This document shows, one piece after another, positions 6,727 through 14,451 of a stretch of DNA of 22,433 bases. The position numbers and the translations under genes were made by a program. The stretch comes from Bacteroidota bacterium (GTDB taxonomy: Bacteria > Bacteroidota > Ignavibacteria > Ignavibacteriales > Ignavibacteriaceae): the NCBI GenBank assembly GCA_024278655.1, contig JAJRSV010000145.1, forward strand, positions 1 to 22,433, given 5' to 3'. The notes under the pieces were generated by a model. That model worked only from the letters and a program-made list of their open reading frames with translations. It had not been told where the DNA came from and did not search any database. Numbering within the stretch: position 1 is the first letter of the stretch; each line of letters begins with the position of its first letter.

Positions 6727-6749
6727 CACGAAGCTTCGCTTCGTGCAAC
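6727..6749 (-). repeat. REP-like hairpin, type B copy 3 (inverted)
   Basis: CACGAAGC-TTC-GCTTCGTG, a perfect 8-bp stem, then CAAC, so the minus-strand foot reads GTTG rather than GTAG. It lies between the convergent RAYT and arsS genes and only five bases from the arsS stop, so it may also stabilise or end either transcript. Confidence 0.88.
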
Positions 6750-6754
6750 AAATT

Positions 6755-7801
6755 TTAAGTGGTGGCACCGCCGCAGCTTGAACCGGAACCTGCAGTGCAG
6801 CCGTAACAATGCTGTCCCGTTACAATTCTTCTTCCTTCTATTAACGATGCGTTATAATCTTTTATATGTTTAGGCGCATCGTCAATCAAACCGAGCTCTA
6901 ACATTTGATTAAAATCGCAGTCGAATAATCGTCCGTTCCATCCAACGGACAAAGTGAACTTACACATTACACCAATCGCGGCAGCAGGGTTAAATGCATC
7001 AACTAATTTTTGCATATAGCTTTCGTAGTTGCCAGATTGCAAAAGGTAATCGAGATAACGGCTAATGGGCATATTTGTAATTGTATAAAGATTGTTAAAC
7101 ACAATTCCGAAGTTATCCCGGAGTTCACGTTTGTAGTCTCTTTCCAACTCTTCCTGCGATGGAGGCAAAAAAGCACCAACAGGATTATAAACGAGATTAA
7201 AAATCAATCCCGTTTCTTCTTTACCGTAACCCAATTCGTTTAATCTTTTAATTACGGCAATCGATTTGTCGAATACACCATCGCCTCGCTGGCGGTCTGT
7301 AAAAGATTTTTTATAATACGGCAGCGAAGATACAATCTCTACTTTATGATTTGCCATAAACTCTGCATAATCGGCGTAACCGTTTGTTTCAAGAATTGTA
7401 AGATTAGAGCGCACAATCACATGCTTGTTAAGCTTTTTTATTTTATCAACGAACCATTTGAAATTGGGATTCATTTCGGGTGCACCGCCTGTTAAATCGA
7501 CTGTGGGAATATCGTTGTTTGCAAGAACATCAAGACAGTATTGCATTGTTTCCTTTGTCATTATTTCTTTGCGGTCGGGACCGGCATCGACGTGGCAATG
7601 CTTGCACACCTGGTTACACATCTTGCCAACGTTTACCTGCAGTATTTCAACCTTGCCTGCACGTAAAGGTCCTTCGCCAACTATTTCAAACTTTTCATCG
7701 AAATGCGGGAAGCCGTTCGAATTGTTTATTATTTTTAACTGCTCGTTAGCATCGGCTAAATTTTCGCCGAAAGCTTTCATGCTTTTATGTCTTGCCTGCA
7801 T
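6755..7801 (-). CDS. arsS: Arsenosugar biosynthesis radical SAM protein ArsS
   Basis: A 348-residue radical SAM enzyme. ArsS adds the 5'-deoxyadenosyl group of SAM to a dimethylated arsenical, the committed step toward arsenosugars. The [4Fe-4S] motif is C62-NQV-C66-KH-C69, followed by VDLTGGAPEMNPNFKWFV. The family's Cys-rich C-terminus is present: CKFTLSVGWNGRLFDCDFNQML, HCYGCTAGSGSSCGGATT. Some relatives are selenoproteins; this one uses Cys codons and ends at a TAA, so no Sec is needed. The start follows a good AGAAGGA site. It is the last gene of a minus-strand run with the AhpD-like gene 15 bases upstream. Function is inferred from family and context; no arsM lies in the window. Confidence 0.9.
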   Translation of the reverse strand: MQARHKSMKAFGENLADANEQLKIINNSNGFPHFDEKFEIVGEGPLRAGKVEILQVNVGKMCNQVCKHCHVDAGPDRKEIMTKETMQYCLDVLANNDIPTVDLTGGAPEMNPNFKWFVDKIKKLNKHVIVRSNLTILETNGYADYAEFMANHKVEIVSSLPYYKKSFTDRQRGDGVFDKSIAVIKRLNELGYGKEETGLIFNLVYNPVGAFLPPSQEELERDYKRELRDNFGIVFNNLYTITNMPISRYLDYLLQSGNYESYMQKLVDAFNPAAAIGVMCKFTLSVGWNGRLFDCDFNQMLELGLIDDAPKHIKDYNASLIEGRRIVTGQHCYGCTAGSGSSCGGATT

Positions 7802-7816
7802 TTAAATCCTTCTGAA

Positions 7817-8149
7817 TTACATTGTTAATTTTTCGTTTACGTTTTTCATCTGAACTCCGTGAACTAACGAAGCGCCTCCGCGTATTGCACTTGCAACGTG
7901 CACGGCTTCGGTCATCTGCTCAAGGTCGGCGCCTTTTTCCAGGCTCGCCTGCGTGTACGCATCGATACAGTAAGGACACTGAATTGCGTGAGCAACCGCA
8001 AGTGCAATAAGCGATTTCTCCCGCTCGCTCAATGCTCCTGCTTTGAACACTGCACCGTACCATTCGTTGAATTTTTTCCAAAGCTCCGGTGCACCTTCGC
8101 TTATGTCTGCAAATTTTTTTAAATCTTTTGGATCGTAATATGTATCCAT
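7817..8149 (-). CDS. ArsS-associated AhpD/carboxymuconolactone-decarboxylase-like protein
   Basis: A 110-residue single-domain member of the AhpD/CMD superfamily, of the subgroup that travels with arsS (annotated in databases as peroxidase-like, arsenosugar-associated). The redox motif is C58-P-Y-C61 within AVAHAIQCPYCIDAYTQ, and the GGASLVHGV helix follows. The His that comes three residues after CxxC in many AhpD proteins is Tyr65 here, so peroxidase activity of the classical type is doubtful. AGAGG precedes the ATG. Fifteen bases separate it from arsS and they are almost certainly co-transcribed. The physiological role is not settled; handling of a thiol- or arsenic-bound intermediate is possible. 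Confidence 0.88.
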   Translation of the reverse strand: MDTYYDPKDLKKFADISEGAPELWKKFNEWYGAVFKAGALSEREKSLIALAVAHAIQCPYCIDAYTQASLEKGADLEQMTEAVHVASAIRGGASLVHGVQMKNVNEKLTM

Positions 8150-8226
8150 AATATTACCTCTGAATAAATTGAATGTGGAAGTAACCGATAATTAATTATT
8201 TGTTTGAATAGAGTTTTGCAAGTGGA

Positions 8227-8967
8227 TTACTTTGCAGGCGGAGGTCGCTGGTAAATGCGCCGGTATGTTTTTACGGCATTATAAACAATTGAGTTTATTT
8301 GCAGGAATATAATATAAATTGTTATCAGTTCTTTTAGATAAAGGCAAAACTGCAAATGAATTGTTTTACAGCTTTCGACCCACTCAATCAAATCATTTTT
8401 CGAATCGATATCGTTGAGCTGCGGAAGCAAGGAATACGAATAACCGGAATTTTTAATGTTGAATAACAACTGCTTTAAAACACTCCCGGAGTACCAGTGA
8501 ATATTATCATAAATTTTTTCATCGTTGTTTTTTACACCGAGTAGATAAAAACCGCCGTCAACAGACGGACCGACAACAAAATCATTTTTGTCAAAACAAC
8601 GGAACGATTGCACAATCAATTCGGGTGAAATATCGAGACAATCGCTGCCGACAATCAATACTTCATCGTACGATTTGGAGAAAACAGTCGATAGCGTGTT
8701 CTTGAACCGTTCATCGAAGGTGCTGCCTTCCTGTGTTATCTTTGTTGTTCCGTCGTAAGTAACAGAGCCGGTCGATGAAATAATCAGATCGAAATCAAGT
8801 TCCTCTTGTGAAGCTTTCAATACTTTTAAAGTATGATTGAACAACGACTTTAAAATTTCCGTATTCTTCGCGGGTTCATCGTACAGCTTTTTCCGGAACG
8901 ATTCCCTGTTGGGAGATAACGAAAAAAGCACTACTGCGCGGTTAATATGTTTTGTGTTTTCAGTCAA
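8227..8967 (-). CDS. TIGR04282-like transferase of arsenosugar clusters (DUF2064 family), with odd C-terminus
   Basis: A 246-residue protein with the nucleotide-transferase-like fold of the CofC/TIGR04282 group, assigned to arsenosugar biosynthesis. Recognisable are the acidic site GSDCLDISPELI, the VVGPSVDGGFYLLGV segment and IHWYSGSVLKQLL. The usual start GKVKTRL is degenerate here (RESFRKKL), so substrate binding may differ. The last 45 or so residues (LQFCLYLKELITIYIIFLQINSIVY) are hydrophobic and not typical, perhaps a membrane anchor. The start is TTG at 8967 without a clear ribosome binding site; no ATG is better placed. It lies upstream of the AhpD-like and arsS genes, and the link to arsenosugar synthesis rests on family and neighbours. 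Confidence 0.75.
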   Translation of the reverse strand: MTENTKHINRAVVLFSLSPNRESFRKKLYDEPAKNTEILKSLFNHTLKVLKASQEELDFDLIISSTGSVTYDGTTKITQEGSTFDERFKNTLSTVFSKSYDEVLIVGSDCLDISPELIVQSFRCFDKNDFVVGPSVDGGFYLLGVKNNDEKIYDNIHWYSGSVLKQLLFNIKNSGYSYSLLPQLNDIDSKNDLIEWVESCKTIHLQFCLYLKELITIYIIFLQINSIVYNAVKTYRRIYQRPPPAK

Positions 8968-9041
8968 TTGTTCAAATCGGTTTCGTTGATGAATTAATTA
9001 TCATTTATAATTTATCATTTTTATTTTTTCGCTGCAATCGA

Positions 9042-9773
9042 TTACTGTTTGTTAAGTGCCCAGTCGTATTTCATATATTTTATAGTAACATCATTCTCTT
9101 TCAGGAATTTTGCATCGTTATCGTTCATAAAATGAATTGCTGTATTCTTTAGCGAGCCGTACTTTTTAACAAAATTATCTTTGAACCATTTGAATATTTC
9201 GGATAAGTATAATACTTTTTTCTCACGGTCTAATTTGTTTTTCGATTTGTCGTTCATAAACACGCGTCCGTTCTCTTCAAGCTGTTTATAAACCGAGCTT
9301 CCGTCGTAAGCTTTTTGCAGCAGTATCGGACAACTCATTCCGGAGCAAACCAAACCGAAATGTACGAGTACCGGTTCGATTTTGAAGATGTAATTGTATT
9401 CGAGTCCGTTAAGAGTTTCTTCAACCCCGGCAAATTTAAATCTTATCTTATCGAAAAATCCATCAACATCCATCGAGGATTTAATAGGCGAGTGATCCAG
9501 AATATTTTTTATTACCATTGCATTGTAAGCATTAATGTAAAAAGCCAGCTTATCTGCATCGGATAATCTGCTTATGTCGGCATTTTCAATGCTGTGCAAA
9601 TATTCCGCGAACTGTTTATTGTTTTTGAAGCCGTCGTAGTTTACCAATCCTTCTTCGTTTACATTTGCTTTTAAAAGTGCATCGAATTTTGAATGATCGA
9701 ATTTGTTTTGCTGTGCGTTAATTAATGAAGTGAATATAAATATCGCAGTAATTATTGAGAATATATTTTTCAT
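9042..9773 (-). CDS. DUF547 secreted protein
   Basis: 243 residues with a signal peptide (1-20, ending INAQ). The DUF547 family landmarks are present: KFDALLKANVNEEGLVNYDGF, LAFYINAYNAMVIKNIL, and HFGLVCSGMSCPILL with two cysteines. The biochemical role of DUF547 is unknown; the fold is thought to relate to cysteine-protease-like proteins, but I see no proof of catalysis. A good ribosome binding site (AAGGAAACGG) precedes the ATG at 9773. DUF547 proteins recur beside arsS-type genes, and this one lies directly upstream of the transferase gene on the same strand. Confidence 0.82.
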   Translation of the reverse strand: MKNIFSIITAIFIFTSLINAQQNKFDHSKFDALLKANVNEEGLVNYDGFKNNKQFAEYLHSIENADISRLSDADKLAFYINAYNAMVIKNILDHSPIKSSMDVDGFFDKIRFKFAGVEETLNGLEYNYIFKIEPVLVHFGLVCSGMSCPILLQKAYDGSSVYKQLEENGRVFMNDKSKNKLDREKKVLYLSEIFKWFKDNFVKKYGSLKNTAIHFMNDNDAKFLKENDVTIKYMKYDWALNKQ

Positions 9774-9860
9774 CCGTTTCCTTTTCTTAAAATTATTTAA
9801 CGGAAATATCAGGATTTAATAAGCTAAAGTCAGCAGTGAAATGAAGAAGTGTCAGTATCG

Positions 9861-10766
9861 TTACACTTTATTTTGCCGGCGCACAACAGCGTTGCCTTTT
9901 TTAACCAACATAATACCGGAGAAGATTAAAACGGCGGCGAAGAGTATGTTAATAGATAGCTCTTCATTTAAAAAATACCAACCGAGCACAAGGGCTATAA
10001 TGGGATTTATGTATGCATAAGTTGAAACAAGCGACAGAGGTAAATGCTGAATTGCATAAATGTAAGAAGCATAACCGAAAATGGAACCGAAGATAACCAG
10101 ATAAAGAATTGCGAAAAATCCGGTTTGTGATAAATGAAACTCTGTGTGTTCGCCGAGCAGCAATCCGAGTGAGGTTTGCAGTGCTCCTGCAATAAGCATT
10201 TGAATAGATGCACCCATCATCGGGTGAACGGAAATCTTTTTATACTTCGAGTAAATGCTGCCGAGCGACCAGGAAATAACCGCACCCATCAATGCAAGTG
10301 CGCCGATAAGATAATCGGACTTAATGAAGTTTTCAAAATCTCTGCCGAAGATGAGGAAGACACCGGAGAGTCCGAGAATCAATCCGAAGAAAATATACTT
10401 ATTGAATTTAGGTCCTTTGGGAAGAAGCGATTCGAAGCCGACCATCCAGAAAGGAAGTGTTGTTATCAGCAGCGCGGTAAGTCCGCTTGGTATCCATTGT
10501 TCGGCTACAACCACCAAACCGTTTGCAATACCTAACAGTGCAATTCCAACAACAGCAAGATGCTTTATTTCATTTTTCGGAGGTAGCTTGTTGCCCATCA
10601 AACGCTGGACCGTCACGAGAATCAATCCGGCGGCAATCCATCGCAATCCGGCAAACAACATCGGCGGTAAATCGGTAACACCTATTCTTATCGCAAGATA
10701 AGTAGTGCCCCAGATTATACAAATTGCAATCCAGGCGATGTATGCTTTTAATTTTGTTTTATCCAA
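9861..10766 (-). CDS. EamA (DMT) family transporter, RhaT/YedA-like
   Basis: 301 residues with ten predicted membrane helices in two homologous halves, the standard EamA design. The start AYIAWIAICIIWGTTYLAIRIG and the WxxGxxxSKY element at the start of the second half are typical. A short charged tail RRQNKV follows. Such carriers usually export amino acids or metabolites; the substrate here is not known. The start is TTG at 10766 with little Shine-Dalgarno match, though it lies at the expected first residue of the family. It precedes the arsenosugar-type genes on the same strand with an 87-bp gap, so membership of that operon is uncertain. Confidence 0.85.
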   Translation of the reverse strand: MDKTKLKAYIAWIAICIIWGTTYLAIRIGVTDLPPMLFAGLRWIAAGLILVTVQRLMGNKLPPKNEIKHLAVVGIALLGIANGLVVVAEQWIPSGLTALLITTLPFWMVGFESLLPKGPKFNKYIFFGLILGLSGVFLIFGRDFENFIKSDYLIGALALMGAVISWSLGSIYSKYKKISVHPMMGASIQMLIAGALQTSLGLLLGEHTEFHLSQTGFFAILYLVIFGSIFGYASYIYAIQHLPLSLVSTYAYINPIIALVLGWYFLNEELSINILFAAVLIFSGIMLVKKGNAVVRRQNKV

Positions 10767-10889
10767 TAGAATTAAAAATGTTTTTAACGACCGGTAAAAT
10801 TACATTTATTATATGTTAAAAACTTAAAGCGCATTTTGTTTTGTTGCTTGAAATGAAACTAAAGAACATTACGAAGATTTTTGAGTTGA

Positions 10890-10921
10890 TAAAAACTCCC
10901 CTCCCGAAAAAAAGAGGGGAG
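10890..10921 (-). terminator. Rho-independent terminator for the His-rich protein gene
   Basis: CTCCCCTC (10896-10903) and GAGGGGAG (10914-10921) form a perfect 8-bp GC-rich stem with a 10-nt loop. On the minus strand the stem is followed by a T-run (five Ts after GGGAG, at 10895-10891). It lies 17 bases past the stop of the gene at 10938-11345. Confidence 0.85.
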
Positions 10922-10937
10922 CAAAAAAATGGTAAAA

Positions 10938-11345
10938 TTAATGATGGTGATGATGTCTGTGTTCGCAGCAATCCTCCAATTCCTTCTCTTCAAGTTCACC
11001 TTTTATAAATTTGTTGATTGCCTCATCAGCATACTTTTCATCTGTAATTATCGGTTGAATGCCGTTTGCTTTAAGCTCATCAATAATTCTCCATCCGCCC
11101 GATTTGAAGATGAGATAGTTGCAATCGGAAAGCCCTTCAATTAATCTCTGATGACCATGTCCGTGTCCGCCATGGTGATGATGTTCGTGGTGGTTAGGAC
11201 CATGACCGTGATGAGTAAAGTTGTTTTCCCTGTATTCTTCATAAAGGACTTTATCGTTCTCAATCGTATAAATTAAAAATCCTCTTACTCTTCCCAGGTG
11301 TCCTGCAACTGTTTTTTTATTGTTTGTTGCTACTGCTGCTTTCAT
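10938..11345 (-). CDS. NifX/NifB-type iron-molybdenum cofactor-like protein with His-rich insert and tail
   Basis: 135 residues. The N-terminal part (AVATNNKKTVAGHLGRVRGFLIYTI) and the segment LIEGLSDCNYLIFKSGGWRIIDELKANGI belong to the dinitrogenase cofactor-binding family, which includes NifX, NafY and the small archaeal MTH1175-like proteins. Between them is a His-rich stretch (residues 45-65, mostly H, G and N), and the chain ends EDCCEHRHHHHH with Cys126 and Cys127. These additions look like a metal-binding store, perhaps for nickel, zinc or an Fe-S cluster. A near-perfect AAGGAGG site fixes the start. It is the second gene of a short operon with the UPF0251 regulator. No nitrogenase genes are in the window, so a nitrogen-fixation role is not supported. 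Confidence 0.88.
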   Translation of the reverse strand: MKAAVATNNKKTVAGHLGRVRGFLIYTIENDKVLYEEYRENNFTHHGHGPNHHEHHHHGGHGHGHQRLIEGLSDCNYLIFKSGGWRIIDELKANGIQPIITDEKYADEAINKFIKGELEEKELEDCCEHRHHHHH

Positions 11346-11390
11346 TTTATCCTCCTTCCGATTTTATTAAACAACTCCGGCACGTGTGAA

Positions 11391-11732
11391 TCAAATCCAA
11401 CCTCTGCCGCAATGCCTGCAATATCCCTTTTGAGTTACAATTGTTTTCTCATCGGGATTTTCATTTATGCGTATGGCTTTGCCGTTCAATATTCCGTCGG
11501 CTACTTTTTCGCGTGCACTGCTTACAATTCTTCCGAATGTTGCTCTCGATATTTTCATCTTCGCGGCGGCTTCTTCCTGAGAGTATTTCAGTAAATCAGC
11601 CAAACGCAACGCTTCCAGTTCATCACGGTCTAACACTATCTCTTTCAAGCTGTGCATAGGTATTCCGCGCGGCTTAAAATAATAGACCTCGGGATTGCAT
11701 CTAATTCTTCTCTGTTTTCTTGGTCGTGCCAT
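11391..11732 (-). CDS. UPF0251/DUF134 helix-turn-helix protein
   Basis: 113 residues from ATG 11732. I chose this start over one nine codons upstream because the family begins MARPRKQRRI and AGGA lies just before it. Landmarks: RRIRCNPEVYYFKPRGIPM, ELEALRLADLLKYSQEEAA with a helix-turn-helix (KMKISRATFGRIVSSARE), and a Cys-rich end KGYCRHCGRGWI that may bind a metal or cluster. UPF0251 proteins are presumed DNA-binding regulators that occur beside NifX-like and Mrp-type genes in anaerobes. Here the NifX-like gene follows after 45 bases. A 20-bp perfect palindrome 17 bases upstream is a candidate operator. Confidence 0.87.
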   Translation of the reverse strand: MARPRKQRRIRCNPEVYYFKPRGIPMHSLKEIVLDRDELEALRLADLLKYSQEEAAAKMKISRATFGRIVSSAREKVADGILNGKAIRINENPDEKTIVTQKGYCRHCGRGWI

Positions 11733-11749
11733 TTTATTCCTATTAATAA

Positions 11750-11769
11750 TTATGAGCATATGCTCATAA
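11750..11769. promoter_or_regulatory. 20-bp perfect palindrome, candidate operator of the UPF0251 gene
   Basis: TTATGAGCATATGCTCATAA reads the same on both strands with no mismatch. It lies 17 bases upstream of the UPF0251 start codon and within its probable promoter or leader. A dyad of this kind suits a dimeric helix-turn-helix protein, so autoregulation is a reasonable guess. The enolase gene on the other strand starts 157 bases away. Confidence 0.6.
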
Positions 11770-11925
11770 CAAACATAAAGTCTTTTTTAATAAGTGTCAA
11801 TGGTAAAAGTAGTATTGTTATTTATAACGAATTAAATGTTCGGGAATTCTTTCATTTCCTTAAGCGATTATATAATTTTGAGCATTCGAACGAGAAGATT
11901 TATTCATTGAACCAGGAGAAGAAAA

Positions 11926-13221
11926 ATGACAACCATAGTAGATATTATTGGAAGAGAAATTTTAGACTCGAGAGGGAACCCGACCGTTGAAGCCGAAGTA
12001 CTTTTGGAAAGCGGTGTGATTGGAAGAGCAGCCGTACCGAGCGGCGCATCTACAGGTGAGCACGAAGCGGTTGAACTGCGCGACGGCGATAAAGGCAGAT
12101 ACAACGGCAAGGGAGTTTTGAATGCGGTAGAAAATATTAATGAAAAAATAGCCGATGAATTAATTGACTTTGACGCAGCAGACCAGGCATCGATTGATCA
12201 GTTTCTTATTAACCTTGACGGAACCGAGAACAAATCAAACCTTGGTGCAAACGCAATACTTGCTGTTTCGCTTGCCTGTGCAAAAGCTGCCGCCGAAACG
12301 TTGGGACTACCGCTTTACCGTTACATCGGAGGAACCAATGCCAAAACCTTACCGGTTCCAATGATGAACATCCTCAACGGAGGCAAGCATGCAGATAACA
12401 ATGTTGACTTCCAGGAGTTTATGGTTATGCCGGTTGGTGCCCCGAACTTTGCCGAGGCATTAAGAATGGGCTCCGAAACATTTCATGCATTAAAATCTGT
12501 TTTAAAGCAAAAGGGTTACAACACTGCTGTGGGCGATGAAGGCGGGTTCGCCCCAAACCTAAAATCGAATGAAGAAGCAATCGAAGTTATACTCGAAGCT
12601 ATAAACAAGACCGGCTATAAAGTAGGCGATGAAATTGCAATTGCAATTGACCCGGCAGCGAGTGAATTCTTTTTGAAAGAGAAAAACGCTTATCATCTTT
12701 TCAAGTCGGCACCGGGTAAGGAAATATCGATTGAAGAAATGGTTGATTTCTGGGCTGACTGGGTAAGCAAGTATCCGATTGTTTCATTAGAGGACGGACT
12801 TGCAGAAGATGATTGGGACGGATGGAAAATATTAACCGAAAAGCTGGGTGATAAAATTCAGATTGTCGGCGATGATATTTTCGTTACAAATACCGAAAGG
12901 TTGGCAAAAGGAATTGAGATGGGCGTTGCCAACTCGATATTAATAAAGGTCAACCAGATTGGAACGCTGACCGAAACACTCGATGCAATTGAAATGGCAA
13001 AAGTAGCCGGTTACACAAGTGTAATCAGTCACCGTTCAGGTGAAACCGAAGACACTACAATTGCCGATATTGCCGTTGCCACAAATGCCGGACAGATTAA
13101 AACCGGTTCCGTTTCGAGAACCGACAGGGTTGCCAAATACAACCAGCTACTCAGAATTGAAGAAGAATTGGATACTACGGCAGTTTTTCCCGGATTAGCG
13201 GCACTTAATTATAGCGGATAA
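11926..13221 (+). CDS. eno: Enolase (phosphopyruvate hydratase)
   Basis: 431 residues, full family length. Converts 2-phosphoglycerate to phosphoenolpyruvate in the cytoplasm. The N-terminus IVDIIGREILDSRGNPTVE, the mobile loop SGASTGEHEAVELRD, the active-site region GDEGGFAPNL, the Mg-binding Asp and Glu (IAIDPAASEF, SLEDGLAEDDWDGW, GDDIFVTN) and the ILIK341VNQIGTLTET signature are all present. SHRSGETEDTTIAD follows. AGGAGA precedes the ATG. It appears monocistronic: a terminator follows directly and the upstream neighbour is divergent. Nothing unusual. Confidence 0.98.
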   Translation: MTTIVDIIGREILDSRGNPTVEAEVLLESGVIGRAAVPSGASTGEHEAVELRDGDKGRYNGKGVLNAVENINEKIADELIDFDAADQASIDQFLINLDGTENKSNLGANAILAVSLACAKAAAETLGLPLYRYIGGTNAKTLPVPMMNILNGGKHADNNVDFQEFMVMPVGAPNFAEALRMGSETFHALKSVLKQKGYNTAVGDEGGFAPNLKSNEEAIEVILEAINKTGYKVGDEIAIAIDPAASEFFLKEKNAYHLFKSAPGKEISIEEMVDFWADWVSKYPIVSLEDGLAEDDWDGWKILTEKLGDKIQIVGDDIFVTNTERLAKGIEMGVANSILIKVNQIGTLTETLDAIEMAKVAGYTSVISHRSGETEDTTIADIAVATNAGQIKTGSVSRTDRVAKYNQLLRIEEELDTTAVFPGLAALNYSG

Positions 13222-13230
13222 TTATTAAAG

Positions 13231-13257
13231 CCCGCCCTAAAATGGCGGGTTTTTTTA
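13231..13257 (+). terminator. Terminator of eno
   Basis: CCCGCC (13231-13236) and GGCGGG (13244-13249) form a GC-rich stem with a 7-nt loop, followed by a run of eight Ts. It starts 10 bases after the eno stop codon. Confidence 0.92.
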
Positions 13258-13441
13258 ATTTTCTGAGTAATTTCATATTCCGACATATCTACAACTATTA
13301 CCTGTAAAATTTACAACTCCTTTTACATATATTTCGTTTAATACGGTTCAATTTAACGACATTTTTGGCACCATTTTTCTTTATAACAATGCAAAACCGA
13401 AATAAATTGTAAAATTGTATTAACAGATATTAGAGGTAATT

Positions 13442-14389
13442 ATGAAAAATTCATTACGGATTGCAAGATTTACTATCTTCTGTTTGATAACAGTATTCTT
13501 TCTAACAGGTAATGTTGTCGCTCAGAACGTAGAGGTATCTGGCGCCGGAGCCACACAGGTTAACGGGATTTATATATTGGTAGGTTCGTATAACGGAGCT
13601 AATAAATATGTTCAGGATGTTCCTATCACACAAACTCAGCATATAATTTATTATAACGCAACAAATAAGACCTGGTATATTTCTGCTCTGGAAACTCCCG
13701 ATAATCCACTATATATTGTTCAGCAAACTTTTCCATCTGTAACTCCACCCCCATCGGGATGGACTCAAACTTCAAGATTGCTTGAACCCGCGCCTACAGT
13801 TAACGACACACCGCTGCCGGTTGAATTGACTTCTTTCAGTGCAAGAGTTAACGGACAGACAGTTGTTCTTGACTGGCGCACCGAGACAGAAGTAAACAAC
13901 TACGGCTTTGAAATTGAAAGAGCTGTTAATCCGCGCCAGGACCAGAAAACCTGGTCGGTAATTGGATTTGTGGAAGGAAACGGAAACAGCAATTCACCTA
14001 AAGTATATTCTTTTGTCGATGATGACATTTCAGGTGCTAACGTTATTTACTACAGACTGAAACAAATTGATAATGACGGCACGTACGATTACTCGCAGGA
14101 AGTTGAATTAGACATTACTTCCCCGGCAGGTTTTACTCTCGAACAAAATTATCCGAACCCGTTTAATCCTTCAACGAAAATTCGTTATAAATTGGCAGAA
14201 GGTTCAAACGTAAGTCTTGTAGTATATAATGTTCTTGGAAAAGAAGTTGCGCAGTTAGTAAACGGTTATCAGTCCGAAGGTTCTTACAGCGTAATATTCT
14301 ATGCCGACAATCTGCCCGGCGGAATTTATTTCTACACACTTACAACAGATAGATATTCGAAAACAAACAAGATGCTGTTACTCAAATAA
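13442..14389 (+). CDS. Secreted protein with type IX secretion sorting domain
   Basis: 315 residues. Signal peptide about 1-28 (FFLTGNVVAQ). An N-terminal module (30-115) with a pattern NGIYILVGSYNGANKY...WYISA...PPPSGWTQ resembles the small display-type modules of Bacteroidota surface proteins. Next is a fibronectin-like segment starting PLPVELTSFSARVNGQTVVLDW (about 125-225). The T9SS type-A C-terminal domain follows (230-315): FTLEQNYPNPFNPSTKIRY, VYNVLGKEVAQLV, LPGGIYFYTL. The C-terminal tail directs export through the outer membrane. Function beyond secretion is unknown. AGAGG precedes the ATG and a terminator follows, so it is a single-gene unit. Confidence 0.9.
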   Translation: MKNSLRIARFTIFCLITVFFLTGNVVAQNVEVSGAGATQVNGIYILVGSYNGANKYVQDVPITQTQHIIYYNATNKTWYISALETPDNPLYIVQQTFPSVTPPPSGWTQTSRLLEPAPTVNDTPLPVELTSFSARVNGQTVVLDWRTETEVNNYGFEIERAVNPRQDQKTWSVIGFVEGNGNSNSPKVYSFVDDDISGANVIYYRLKQIDNDGTYDYSQEVELDITSPAGFTLEQNYPNPFNPSTKIRYKLAEGSNVSLVVYNVLGKEVAQLVNGYQSEGSYSVIFYADNLPGGIYFYTLTTDRYSKTNKMLLLK

Positions 14390-14410
14390 ACACAGCGCCC
14401 ACTCACATTA

Positions 14411-14451
14411 AAGCCGGTCTTTTGTACATCTTAGCAGACCGGCTTTTTTAT
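14411..14451 (+). terminator. Terminator after the T9SS cargo gene
   Basis: AGCCGGTCT (14412-14420) and AGACCGGCT (14436-14444) form a perfect 9-bp stem with a 15-nt loop, followed by TTTTTTATTTT. It begins 22 bases after the stop. Confidence 0.9.

Noticed and set aside
6755..6820. Possible selenocysteine in the ArsS C-terminus
   Set aside because: The expected positions use Cys codons (GSGSSCGG) and the frame ends in TAA; no in-frame TGA or SECIS-like hairpin is needed.
10808..10813. TATAAT-like hexamer upstream of the EamA gene on the minus strand
   Set aside because: No -35 partner at the right distance in a very AT-rich stretch, so a promoter cannot be supported.
10938..11345. Nitrogen fixation gene (nifX)
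   Set aside because: The domain is shared with many non-nitrogenase proteins, the His-rich additions are atypical and no other nif gene is present.
11652..11990. 112-residue plus-strand ORF
   Set aside because: It runs antisense through the UPF0251 gene and into the start of eno in another frame; no family features.
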